From positions 186,001 to 250,000 of the forward strand of contig NZ_JAHTKI010000002.1 in assembly GCF_019145475.1 (NCBI RefSeq): 64,000 nucleotides of DNA. Reading direction: 5' to 3'. Numbering within the stretch: position 1 is the first letter of the stretch; the number at the start of each line of letters is the position of its first letter. Shown one piece after another: positions 17,117-25,539 of this stretch. Below the pieces are notes generated by a model, which ran no database searches, was not told the DNA's origin, and worked only from the letters and a program-made list of their open reading frames with translations. This DNA is from Pseudomonas botevensis (GTDB taxonomy: Bacteria > Pseudomonadota > Gammaproteobacteria > Pseudomonadales > Pseudomonadaceae). The position numbers and the translations under genes are program-made.

Positions 17117-17869
17117 TTACTTTGGATTTATAGTGTTAAAAACCTCGCCATATCTTCCATGCAATTCGGCATCACGATCATTGCGGACACGCTCAATGAT
17201 AATTTCCCCGTTCTCAGATTCAGACTTCATTAGTGCTTCCATCGTTTCACTAATAAAATCGGCAAGGGGCATGGCTCTAGGATCTTCGCTTTGATGGGGG
17301 CCAGTTAATTGGGTTCTGACATACGGAGGCGCCAGCTCTAAAACCTCAACCCCCAAATTTCGCAACTGATAGCGAAGTGATTGAATCCAAGAATGCAAGA
17401 AGGCTTTGCTCGCGCAGTAACTTGGAAAATTTGCCCGAGGGACAAAGGCCAGGCTTGATGTGGTTATTATGATGGTGGACTTTCTTTGCTTTAATACTGG
17501 CAGCGCAGCATTTACAGTACGAAGAACCCCAAGTATGTTGGTGTTAATTATATCTTCCGCCACGGAAATATCACAATCATCATCAGTCAAATCCTCCGGT
17601 TTCATGATTCCCGCATTTGCAATGAGCACATCAATGTCCGGAAATCTATTCTCGATACTGGAGGAGAGTTTTGCCAACGAATTTTTATCGTTCAAATCCA
17701 GTTCAAGTCCTAAGATTTTTGGTCGGGCAAGCTTCATCTCGTTTATTAAATCCAGCTTCCTGCCGGCAACAATCACCGTATTTCCCAGATCATAGAATGA
17801 TTCGGCAAGCGCTCTCCCAATGCCGCTAGTCCCACCAACAATCAGTATTGTGCTTTCATGCATTTTCAT
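17117..17869 (-). CDS. Short-chain dehydrogenase/reductase, DltE-like
   Basis: A 250-residue NAD(P)-dependent oxidoreductase. It shows the Rossmann glycine motif GGTSGIGRA (residues about 12-20), NAG (IANAGI), the catalytic Ser in TTSSLAF, and Y-x-x-x-K as YCASK near residue 155. The C-terminal portion resembles DltE/YdfG-like SDRs. It is 29 bases downstream of the MFS gene on the same strand, so probably co-transcribed. Base use is AT-richer than the Pseudomonas core, suggesting transfer. Substrate unknown. Confidence 0.88.
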   Translation of the reverse strand: MKMHESTILIVGGTSGIGRALAESFYDLGNTVIVAGRKLDLINEMKLARPKILGLELDLNDKNSLAKLSSSIENRFPDIDVLIANAGIMKPEDLTDDDCDISVAEDIINTNILGVLRTVNAALPVLKQRKSTIIITTSSLAFVPRANFPSYCASKAFLHSWIQSLRYQLRNLGVEVLELAPPYVRTQLTGPHQSEDPRAMPLADFISETMEALMKSESENGEIIIERVRNDRDAELHGRYGEVFNTINPK

Positions 17870-17898
17870 AAGTCAGTTCTCGTTAATATTTTGAGTGT

Positions 17899-19113
17899 TT
17901 AGGCTTCAAGGGAAACTGGTTGCTTCTGATTGCTTACCCACCTCTCGTTTTTTAGCGTTGTCGCAATGCCGATAGCCAAACCGGCAGATAAAAAGCCAAA
18001 CATGAATACACTTGCGTAGCCAAATTGCTGTGCCAAGCATCCAGCCAAAGGTCCGGTTAATCCATACGCTAGATCTTGAAAGGCAACAAAGCTTCCTATT
18101 GCGACGCCCTTCATATCTGCTGGAATACGTTTCAATGCGTCTGACCCCATCGAAGGAAAAACGAGAGAACATCCCATGCCAGTAAATAGCGCGCCGGCGA
18201 GCGCATAGATCGGGTTTAAGGAGCTCCATATTAGAACTAGTCCCGCTATCTCAACGACTAGTGAAATCAGAGCAACTTTTTTTCCGCCGATACGATCAGG
18301 TAATCCACCTAGTAGAACTCTAACTAATACAAAGCCTATTCCGAAAAAACTAATGCCTAGCCCGGCCCACTCCCAGCCTTTGAAATGAAAATAAAGAGGG
18401 AAGAAGGCACCTATGACCGCAAAGCCGACGCCTTGCAAACCGACAATTGCCCCATGCTTCCAGATTATTCTTACTGCGTTATACATTGTGTATGACTGAG
18501 GTTTATTCAGTACTTTTGGAGCAGCAATAAAACACAACATAAACACCGACACCATTGGCGCTATCGCACATGACAACATTAATGAGCGAAACCCAAAGGA
18601 GTCCATAAGCCATATGCCCACAGGTGCTCCCACAGCAAGGGAGGAATATATGCCGGCACCAATAATGGACATGACTAACCCAGTTCTGGAATCGCCCGAA
18701 GATAAAATGCACCATGAAAGAATTGCGACAAGAGCGAGGCTTTCACCGACTCCTAATAGAGCTCGCCCTGTAAGCAGGGTAGTAAATTCCAAAATTGGCA
18801 TACTCACTAAGAGAGAAGAGGCCAAGCAAATAATTGAGGAGGTCGTTAAGACTCCCGCGCCAAGAAATGCAGTTTTCTGAACCCCGTAAGTATCGGAGAA
18901 TCTACCTGCCCAGCCACGACTAAATATCGTAGCCAGAAAGGGAAGACTTACCACAACGCCCGCGGCTACATCTCCCATTCCTTTGGACTGGGTTATGTAT
19001 AAGGAAAAAGCTGACATCGACATTGCAATGGCGAGATAGCTGATAAACAGCGCTATCGCCATCCAAATTAGAAAACCGAGATTTTTTTTAATCGATACGC
19101 CCGACATGAACAT
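17899..19113 (-). CDS. MFS transporter, YhhS/YfcJ-like
   Basis: A 404-residue transporter with 12 predicted helices. Motif A follows helix 2 as GRFSDTYGVQKTAFLG, and the second-half equivalent is GGLPDRIGGKKVALI. It starts at ATG 19113 (or 19107). It heads a two-gene operon with the SDR. GC content is visibly lower than in the core. Its substrate is unknown; arabinose-efflux-like MFS members are the closest type I recognise. Confidence 0.85.
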   Translation of the reverse strand: MFMSGVSIKKNLGFLIWMAIALFISYLAIAMSMSAFSLYITQSKGMGDVAAGVVVSLPFLATIFSRGWAGRFSDTYGVQKTAFLGAGVLTTSSIICLASSLLVSMPILEFTTLLTGRALLGVGESLALVAILSWCILSSGDSRTGLVMSIIGAGIYSSLAVGAPVGIWLMDSFGFRSLMLSCAIAPMVSVFMLCFIAAPKVLNKPQSYTMYNAVRIIWKHGAIVGLQGVGFAVIGAFFPLYFHFKGWEWAGLGISFFGIGFVLVRVLLGGLPDRIGGKKVALISLVVEIAGLVLIWSSLNPIYALAGALFTGMGCSLVFPSMGSDALKRIPADMKGVAIGSFVAFQDLAYGLTGPLAGCLAQQFGYASVFMFGFLSAGLAIGIATTLKNERWVSNQKQPVSLEA

Positions 19114-19521
19114 CTACTCGAAGTGAGTGACGTCTAGGTGAACTGTTGGTGCGCGAGAGGAAAAAGTTAACCAATAGCGACCCACAGTAACATAGTAGTC
19201 ACTGTTGTCGCGTTGGCTAACGGAAACGCTTACGACTGAAGAACATCAGTGCGCGAATACTATTTTTTGGAATAAACCCTGTCAACAACCGTTAATCCAT
19301 TTTTTACGTTTTGATACAGTCGCCTCCGCGAATGAGGTGGCCACAACGGCTTTTCGGGGCATCCGCAGCAAGATTGGAGGGGAGGCTTTTGCCAAGAGAT
19401 GACAGCAATATTCAGTCCGTCAAATATAGAAAGCAGCTGGAAACGAGCGACTGCTTCTGGCCTGTTAGCGACCCTTCCTCTGGTCAGCCATCCTTGTCCT
19501 TCGACACGTGGAGGACTCGTC
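19114..19521. other. Intergenic region between MFS and recombinase
   Basis: About 400 bases without convincing gene. The left half is AT-rich and should hold the promoter of the minus-strand MFS gene. The right half (around 19440) has a degenerate relative of the CCGCTTTCGGCC hairpin and the upstream in-frame extension of the recombinase, which lacks a ribosome site. Confidence 0.4.
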
Positions 19522-20142
19522 ATGAACATCTTCGCTCCCTGCAGCTGCCAGCCTTGGAACAAAGGAAAACTGGTCGGGCAGAAAGCTCCACTCAGCCTGA
19601 GAGATATCTGGGCCATCCGGGTAAGGCTTCAAATTGCAGAGCGAACCCGTGATCTTGCGCTCTTCGATCTGGCCATCGATAGCAAGCTTCGGGCCTGCGA
19701 CTTAATTGAGCTTCGTGTGCGCGACGTCGCCCATGGCGAGCACGTATCGCCACGCGCCATTGTGATGCAGCAGAAAACGTTGCGGCCAGTGCAGTTCGAG
19801 ATCACCGAACAAACACGGTTTGCGATCGCGGCCTGGATACACCAGGCCCAACTCCGGAGCGAGGACTGCCTATTTCCGAGCCAGCTGCATACCTCAGACC
19901 ATCTATCAACACGTCAATACGCACGTATCGTCAAAGGCTGGGTGGAAGCAGTTGGCCTTGATCCAGCCATGTATGGCACTCACTCAATGAGGCGTACGAA
20001 GGCATCGCTGATCTATCGCAGGACGAAGAATCTGCGAGCGGTTCAACTGCTGCTTGGCCATACTAAGCTGGAGAGCACAGTTCGATATCTGGGAATTGAA
20101 GTCGACGACGCCCTAGAGATGACGGAACAGACCGAGGTTTGA
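19522..20142 (+). CDS. Small tyrosine recombinase
   Basis: A 206-residue site-specific recombinase made almost only of the catalytic domain. Visible catalytic parts are Arg in DSKLRACDLIELR (about residue 58), H-x-x-R as HSMRR (about 154), GHTKLESTVRYLG with His and the nucleophile Tyr near the C-terminus. GGAGG stands seven bases before ATG 19522. No core-binding domain is present, as in the short phage-type integrases common in Pseudomonas genomes. It lies mid-island, perhaps marking a second insertion event. Confidence 0.85.
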   Translation: MNIFAPCSCQPWNKGKLVGQKAPLSLRDIWAIRVRLQIAERTRDLALFDLAIDSKLRACDLIELRVRDVAHGEHVSPRAIVMQQKTLRPVQFEITEQTRFAIAAWIHQAQLRSEDCLFPSQLHTSDHLSTRQYARIVKGWVEAVGLDPAMYGTHSMRRTKASLIYRRTKNLRAVQLLLGHTKLESTVRYLGIEVDDALEMTEQTEV

Positions 20143-20149
20143 ATATGCA

Positions 20150-20178
20150 TAGCGACGGTCGAGCCCTGACCGTCGCTA
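20150..20178. repeat. Strong hairpin after the recombinase
   Basis: An 11-base perfect stem (TAGCGACGGTC with its complement, loop of seven) begins seven bases after the recombinase stop. There is no T-run. It may be a recombination or message-end structure. Confidence 0.55.
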
Positions 20179-20348
20179 ACCGGCCAGAATCTGACATTGC
20201 CGGCGAAAACCCGCATGTCTATGAGAAGGGCAGTGGGGCAGCCATTCGTCAGCAGGACGAAAAGCCCCTCCTTGACAGGCAAGCTATCTGGGCAAATACT
20301 CGCCGCAAGATTCATATAGATGACTAGATAACAAGGTGAATAAAGTCG

Positions 20349-21080
20349 ATGAATTCTTTATCAAGTGATGCCCGACTGCCGCTGTACCAACGCCTGCGTG
20401 ACCAATTGGCTGAGCAGATTGCCAATAATCGCTGGCGTCCGGGGGAGGCGATCCCTACTGAAGCGGCGCTGTCTGCGGAATATCAACTGTCCACCGGCAC
20501 GGTGCGCAAAGCGATTGATGCGTTGGTTAGTGAGGGCATTCTGGAGCGTCAGCAAGGGCGAGGGACGTTCATTCGCCGGGCGCAGTTTCAATCCTCATTG
20601 TTCCGTTTCTTCCGATTCCAGACTGTTTCCGGTGAGCGCCAGGTCCCGGAGAGTCGCATCCTCTCGATCGAGCCCATTGCCGCACCTTCGGCCGTAGCGC
20701 AAGCGCTCGGGTTGCCCGCCGATGCGCCGGTCATTCGTATTGTCCGTGTGCGTCTGCTCGATGTTAAGCCGGTGCTCGCCGAAGAAATCTGGTTACCCCG
20801 CCAGCGATTTCAGGCGCTGCTGGAGATCGACCTCAGTCGCGAAGGGCCGCTGCTATATCCGATCTACGAAGAAGTGTGCGGACAGGTTGTTGCATCGGCC
20901 GAAGAAACGCTGACCGCTGAATCGGTGAATGACGTGCATGCCCGATTGCTACAGGTAGCGGTCAACAGTCCGGTGATCGTGATCGAGCGTTTGGCCCGAG
21001 ATTACGCGGGTAGCCCGCTGGAATGGCGTCGCTCGCGCGGCCACGCGGAGCACTTCCGCTACAGCGTGGATATTCGCTGA
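20349..21080 (+). CDS. GntR/HutC-family transcriptional regulator
   Basis: A 243-residue regulator. The GntR winged helix is at residues about 10-75 (PLYQRLRDQLAEQI ... GEAIPTEAALSAEYQLSTGTVRKAIDALVSEGILERQQGRGTFI). A UTRA ligand domain of the HutC subfamily follows (about 95-235). It is upstream of and parallel to three catabolic or transport genes, so it most likely represses that set until a sugar-acid-type ligand binds. Confidence 0.92.
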   Translation: MNSLSSDARLPLYQRLRDQLAEQIANNRWRPGEAIPTEAALSAEYQLSTGTVRKAIDALVSEGILERQQGRGTFIRRAQFQSSLFRFFRFQTVSGERQVPESRILSIEPIAAPSAVAQALGLPADAPVIRIVRVRLLDVKPVLAEEIWLPRQRFQALLEIDLSREGPLLYPIYEEVCGQVVASAEETLTAESVNDVHARLLQVAVNSPVIVIERLARDYAGSPLEWRRSRGHAEHFRYSVDIR

Positions 21081-21201
21081 CGCCTGCCTGCGTAGCGGAG
21101 CGTAGATCGCCGCGCGATTTCTGTTTGTTTGCCAAAGCTGACCCTGTCGCGGTGCGGTTGGCTGTCGGCTGCCTTGCGTAACACCTATAAGGATAAGAAT
21201 C

Positions 21202-22491
21202 ATGTTCAGCTGGTATCGCCAAGTCACTCCTCGGGAGCGCAAAACGTTTTGGGCCTGCTTCGGCGGATGGTCGCTCGACGCGTTGGAAGTACAAATGTTC
21301 GGTCTGGCGATTCCGGCGCTGATCGCCGCTTTCGCGCTGACAAAGGGCGATGCCGGATTGATCAGCGGCGTTACCCTCGTCACCTCGGCACTCGGTGGCT
21401 GGGTGGGTGGGACGTTGTCTGACCGCTATGGCCGTGTGCGCACGTTGCAGTTGATGATTTTGTGGTTCTCGTTCTTCACCTTTCTCTCGGCCTTCGTCAC
21501 GGGCTTCAATCAGCTGTTGGTGGTCAAAGCGCTGCAGGGTTTCGGGATTGGCGGGGAGTGGGCGGCCGGCGCGGTGCTGATGGCCGAGACGATCAATCCG
21601 CACTATCGCGGCAAGGTAATGGGCACTGTGCAAAGTGCCTGGGCGGTGGGTTGGGGCCTGGCGGTCGGGGTGTTCACGCTGATCTATACTTGGGTGCCAC
21701 AGGACATGGCCTGGCGTGTGATGTTCCTTGTCGGGTTGCTGCCGTCGTTCCTGATCATCTGGGTGCGTCGTAACGTTGAGGAGCCGGACAGCTTCCAGCG
21801 TCTGCAAAAAGAGAACGCCATCCCGCAGAGTTTCTTCAAGTCGCTCGCCGGCATTTTTCGCCCGGAACTGATTCGCGTGACCCTGTTTGGGGGGCTGCTT
21901 GGACTGGGCGCGCACGGTGGCTATCACGCGGTAATGACCTGGTTGCCGACCTTCCTCAAGACCGAGCGCAATCTGTCTGTGCTGAACTCGGGCGGCTATC
22001 TGGCGGTGATCATCATCGCCTTCTGGTGTGGTTGTGTGGCCAGCGGCTATTTGATCGATCGCATTGGCCGTCGTAAAAACATTGTGCTGTTTGCCTTGTG
22101 CTGCGTGGTCACGGTGCAGTGCTACGTATTTTTGCCGCTGACCAATACGCAGATGCTGTTCCTGGGGTTCCCGTTGGGGTTCTTCGCCGCCGGTATTCCG
22201 GCCAGTCTGGGAGCGCTCTTCAACGAACTTTACCCTGCCGATGTACGCGGCGCCGGCGTTGGCTTTTGCTACAACTTTGGCCGGGTGCTGTCCGCTGTAT
22301 TTCCATTCCTGGTCGGGCACATGAGTGACTCCATGTCGCTGGGTTCGGCGATTGGTATCGATGCCGGGATCGCCTACGGCGTGGCGGTGCTTGCCGCACT
22401 TTGCCTGCCTGAAACCCGGGGCAGGGACCTTGAAGCCAATGCCCCCTCCGTTTCGGCCGGTATCAACGGCAATCAACGCGCTCGGGCGTGA
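21202..22491 (+). CDS. MFS metabolite:H+ symporter
   Basis: A 429-residue, 12-helix transporter. It has motif A (GGTLSDRYGRVRTL), the helix-4/5 motif GFGIGGEWAAGAVLMAE and a second-half copy (SGYLIDRIGRRKN). The GGEWAAG motif is typical of the SHS/AAHS families that import organic acids, sialic acid or aromatic acids. It lies between the GntR regulator and an amidohydrolase gene 28 bases downstream, so it probably imports their substrate. Confidence 0.9.
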   Translation: MFSWYRQVTPRERKTFWACFGGWSLDALEVQMFGLAIPALIAAFALTKGDAGLISGVTLVTSALGGWVGGTLSDRYGRVRTLQLMILWFSFFTFLSAFVTGFNQLLVVKALQGFGIGGEWAAGAVLMAETINPHYRGKVMGTVQSAWAVGWGLAVGVFTLIYTWVPQDMAWRVMFLVGLLPSFLIIWVRRNVEEPDSFQRLQKENAIPQSFFKSLAGIFRPELIRVTLFGGLLGLGAHGGYHAVMTWLPTFLKTERNLSVLNSGGYLAVIIIAFWCGCVASGYLIDRIGRRKNIVLFALCCVVTVQCYVFLPLTNTQMLFLGFPLGFFAAGIPASLGALFNELYPADVRGAGVGFCYNFGRVLSAVFPFLVGHMSDSMSLGSAIGIDAGIAYGVAVLAALCLPETRGRDLEANAPSVSAGINGNQRARA

Positions 22492-22519
22492 TGATCCTAA
22501 CCTTCAGTAGATAAAACCC

Positions 22520-23350
22520 ATGTCAGATACCCGCCCCAAGTCGATCACCGGCATCGACTCCCATGCCCATGTGTTCAACCGTGATCTGCATCTGATCGGT
22601 GCACGGCGCTACACCCCTGAGTACGACGCCACGCTTGACCAGTACCTTGAGCATTTGCAAACGCATGGTCTGAGTCACGGTGTATTGGTGCAACCAAGTT
22701 TCCTTGGCACCGACAATAGCTACCTGTTGGCGGCGTTGAAGCAAGCGCCGCAGCAGTTGCGCGGTGTGGTGGTGCTGGAGCCAAGCGTCAGTCGTTCTAC
22801 CTTGAATGACATGGCTCGACTGGGCGTGGTCGGCGTGCGCTTGAACCTGATCGGCAAGGCGTTACCTGATTTTCGTGATAGTGCCTGGCAAGGGTTTTTC
22901 AGCGATATCGCTGATCTCGACTGGCATGTCGAGTTGCACCGGGAACTCAAGGATCTGCCGGGCCTGATCCAGCAATTGACGCCGTTCGGCGTGAAGTTGG
23001 TGATCGATCACTTGGGGCGGCCGGACGCGAATGCGGGTCTCGATCAGCCCGGGTTTGGCGAGTTGCTTGAGGCCGGATCGAAAGGTTCGCTCTGGATCAA
23101 GGTATCGGGAATCTATCGTTTGGGAGGTACGCCACAACAGAACATTGATTTCGCTCGAAGGGCATTACCGTTGCTGGAACAAAGCTTCGGCCTGCATCAG
23201 TTGGTATGGGGCAGCGACTGGCCGCATACGCAGCATGAGCAAAGCATCGGTTTCGCCACCGTCGTCGACCAGTTGCAAGCCTTGGAACTTTCGGCGCAAG
23301 CCAGCGACTCGCTGCTGGTGCAAGCGCCTCGAAGGTTATTCGGTTTTTAG
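22520..23350 (+). CDS. Amidohydrolase-2 family lactonase/hydrolase
   Basis: A 276-residue TIM-barrel hydrolase. The first metal motif is D-S-H-A-H-V-F (residues about 13-19), a middle His is in WHVELH, another in VIDHLGRPD, and the final Asp in VWGSDWPHT. This pattern belongs to the LigI/fucono-lactonase group (COG3618), which opens lactones or pyrone-dicarboxylates. Its neighbours are an organic acid importer and a gluconate-type permease, so a sugar-lactone substrate is a reasonable inference. Confidence 0.85.
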   Translation: MSDTRPKSITGIDSHAHVFNRDLHLIGARRYTPEYDATLDQYLEHLQTHGLSHGVLVQPSFLGTDNSYLLAALKQAPQQLRGVVVLEPSVSRSTLNDMARLGVVGVRLNLIGKALPDFRDSAWQGFFSDIADLDWHVELHRELKDLPGLIQQLTPFGVKLVIDHLGRPDANAGLDQPGFGELLEAGSKGSLWIKVSGIYRLGGTPQQNIDFARRALPLLEQSFGLHQLVWGSDWPHTQHEQSIGFATVVDQLQALELSAQASDSLLVQAPRRLFGF

Positions 23351-23440
23351 AAAGTCGAACGCTGAAACTTAGCCGTTGCAGATGCCATTCATCTCACCCA
23401 CTTACAAGAATTTGGGCACCAGCTCAACCGAGAACCTTTC

Positions 23441-24817
23441 ATGACTCCCTTAGATATAGATCTGTTACTGACCGCATTGATCAGCGTCCTGGTGCTGGTA
23501 GCGCTGATCGTCTCGCGCCTCAAAATGCACCCGCTGCTGGCTTTGCTGGTAGTTTCCGTCGGCGTAGGCTTTGCAACCGGTATGGAGCCAGATGGCATCG
23601 TCTCCCACGTGGTCACCGGTGCCGGCAAGACACTGGGGGCAGTGGGGGTGGTCATCGCGCTGGGGGCGATGCTCGGCAAAATTCTTGCTGACGCCGGCGT
23701 CACCGAGCAGATTGCTGCGGTCATCCTCAAGCGCACATCGGATCGGATGATTCCGTGGGCGATGATGATGGTCGCGTTTGTGATTGGCATTCCAATGTTT
23801 TTCGAGGTCGGCCTGGTGATCATGCTGCCGCTGATCTTCAGCGTGGCGCGCAAGCTGGAAAGTCAGGCGCGCTTCAAGGGTTCGGCGTATGTCTATGTGG
23901 GCGTTCCGGTGATTGCCGCACTGGCCGCCATGCACGGTATGGTCCCGCCGCACCCTGGCCCGTTGACGGCCATCGCCGCGCTGAAAACCTCGGTCGGGCC
24001 GACCATGCTCTATGGTTTCCTGGCGGCTATCCCGGCCATGATTTTAGGCGGCCCACTGTATGGCGCATTCATTTCCCCGCGCATGAGCACTCGGCCAGAT
24101 CAGGTGTTGCTGGATCAGTTCACCCTGACTGAAAAAGCCGACGATAAACCAAGCCCCAGCGTATACCTTGGCGTGCTGGCAGCCTTGCTGCCAGCGATCC
24201 TGATGCTGATCCATGCCGTCGCCGAGATGGTATTGGCCAAGGACAATGCGCTGCTGAAAATGGCCGGTTTCCTCGGCAATCCGCTGATAGCGATGCTGCT
24301 GGGCGTGCTGTTCGCCGGGGCCAGTCTGGTACTCGCGCGCGGCGGCGATGCGGGGCAATTGCGCGACTCGCTGGGCAAGAGCCTCAAGCCAATCGCCTCG
24401 ATCATCATGATCATCGCCGGCGGCGGTGCCTTTCAGGAACTGCTGACCAGCGCCAAGGTGGGCGATGCGATTGTGCACCTGACTCAGCAGTCGGCGTTCC
24501 CTCCGCTGATCCTCGGTTGGTTGATCGCCATGTTGCTTTCGGTATCTACCGGTTCCGCGACGGTAGGTATCGTGGGGGCTGCCGGTTTGCTGGCTCCGCT
24601 TGCCGGTGCTGATCCCAGCCTCAACCTGCCGCTGCTGGCCTTGTCCATTGGCTGCGGCTCGCTGTTCTTCAACTACGCCAACCATGCAGGTTTCTGGATG
24701 GTGAAGGAATCCTTCGGCATGACGATGGGCGAAGCCACCAAGACTATTTCGGTGGTGCAATCGATCGTCGCCGTGGTCGGTTTGATTGTGGTGTTGCTGT
24801 TGAACGTGGTCGTGTAA
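23441..24817 (+). CDS. GntP-family gluconate/sugar-acid permease
   Basis: A 458-residue inner-membrane permease of the GntP family, with at least 12 hydrophobic segments. Typical stretches are the GFATGMEPDGI region, MHGMVPPHPGPL (about 167-178) and the late helix with STGSATVG. It should import gluconate or a related aldonate with protons. It is last in the GntR-MFS-amidohydrolase set, 90 bases after the amidohydrolase. No kinase or dehydratase for the sugar acid is present nearby. Confidence 0.92.
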   Translation: MTPLDIDLLLTALISVLVLVALIVSRLKMHPLLALLVVSVGVGFATGMEPDGIVSHVVTGAGKTLGAVGVVIALGAMLGKILADAGVTEQIAAVILKRTSDRMIPWAMMMVAFVIGIPMFFEVGLVIMLPLIFSVARKLESQARFKGSAYVYVGVPVIAALAAMHGMVPPHPGPLTAIAALKTSVGPTMLYGFLAAIPAMILGGPLYGAFISPRMSTRPDQVLLDQFTLTEKADDKPSPSVYLGVLAALLPAILMLIHAVAEMVLAKDNALLKMAGFLGNPLIAMLLGVLFAGASLVLARGGDAGQLRDSLGKSLKPIASIIMIIAGGGAFQELLTSAKVGDAIVHLTQQSAFPPLILGWLIAMLLSVSTGSATVGIVGAAGLLAPLAGADPSLNLPLLALSIGCGSLFFNYANHAGFWMVKESFGMTMGEATKTISVVQSIVAVVGLIVVLLLNVVV

Positions 24818-24926
24818 TGACCTGAGGCGGCGTCAAATCAGGACGCCGCCATCTGTGAAACCCCTTTTTGGCCGTCGATCAGGCGCGGCAGTTGCAGCGG
24901 ATTGGACTCGCGCAGTACCTCACCGA

Positions 24927-24946
24927 CCGCTTTCGGCCAGAAGCGG
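24927..24946. repeat. CCGCTTT-type hairpin repeat, copy 2
   Basis: CCGCTTTCGGCCAGAAGCGG differs from the copy at 13361-13380 by one base. It marks the border between the sugar-acid module and the GC-rich redox module. The remaining sequence between 24818 and 25044 shows no gene. Confidence 0.6.
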
Positions 24947-25044
24947 CCCTTGGTTACTTACGAAATCAGGGCCCATTCAGTAGCCGTGGCAGGAAGGTCG
25001 GTGTTGGTTGTCAGAAAATCCCGCAGGCGGCAGCTGCGGAATAG

Positions 25045-25518
25045 TCAGAGCCAGCGGCGAACCTCGGCCTTGTAGCGTCGGTACTCGTCGCCGAACTTCG
25101 CTTCGAGATAGCGCTCCTCGCGAGCGATCACGTGCCTCTGGATCACGATCAGCACCAACGGAAGCAAAGCCAAGACGATCGCTCTGTCGAAGCCGACCGC
25201 AATGCCGGCATAGACAAGCGCCATGCCAAGATACATCGGATTGCGGGTCCACCGATAAGGACCGGTCGTTGCGATGAGGGTCGTTGGTCGCGACGGCGGA
25301 ACGTGGGTGCCCAGGCGCCGGAAGAGCCCCGCCGCCGCAAGCATCGTCGCCGCGCCGGCAGCGAACAGCAGCGCGCCCGTCGCGACCAGCCACCACCGGT
25401 CGATGCCGAAAGAGCGCAGGGCGACGAACCGCTCCGCCGCCAGCCCCAACAGCAGCGCTCCCAGATAGATGAAGGGCGGAGGGAAGCGCACCCCCGCGCT
25501 GTCCGGTTCGACGGCCAT
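25045..25518 (-). CDS. Isoprenylcysteine methyltransferase-like membrane protein
   Basis: A 157-residue integral membrane protein of the ICMT/PEMT-like family. Three to four hydrophobic helices precede the conserved GPYRWTRNPMYLGM motif (about residues 86-99). The C-terminal region has EERYLEAKFGDEYRRYKAEVRRWL, the typical S-adenosylmethionine-site signature E-E-x-x-L-x-x-x-F-G-x-x-Y-x-x-Y. The substrate is unknown. It follows the FAD oxidoreductase by 21 bases and is divergent from a TetR gene. Confidence 0.85.
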   Translation of the reverse strand: MAVEPDSAGVRFPPPFIYLGALLLGLAAERFVALRSFGIDRWWLVATGALLFAAGAATMLAAAGLFRRLGTHVPPSRPTTLIATTGPYRWTRNPMYLGMALVYAGIAVGFDRAIVLALLPLVLIVIQRHVIAREERYLEAKFGDEYRRYKAEVRRWL

Positions 25519-25539
25519 GTTCGTCTCCTCTCTATGCGC

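Noticed and set aside
20962..22476. 504-codon open frame on the minus strand
   Set aside because: Antisense to the GntR end and MFS genes; low-complexity composition rich in His, Gln and Arg, typical of a shadow frame.
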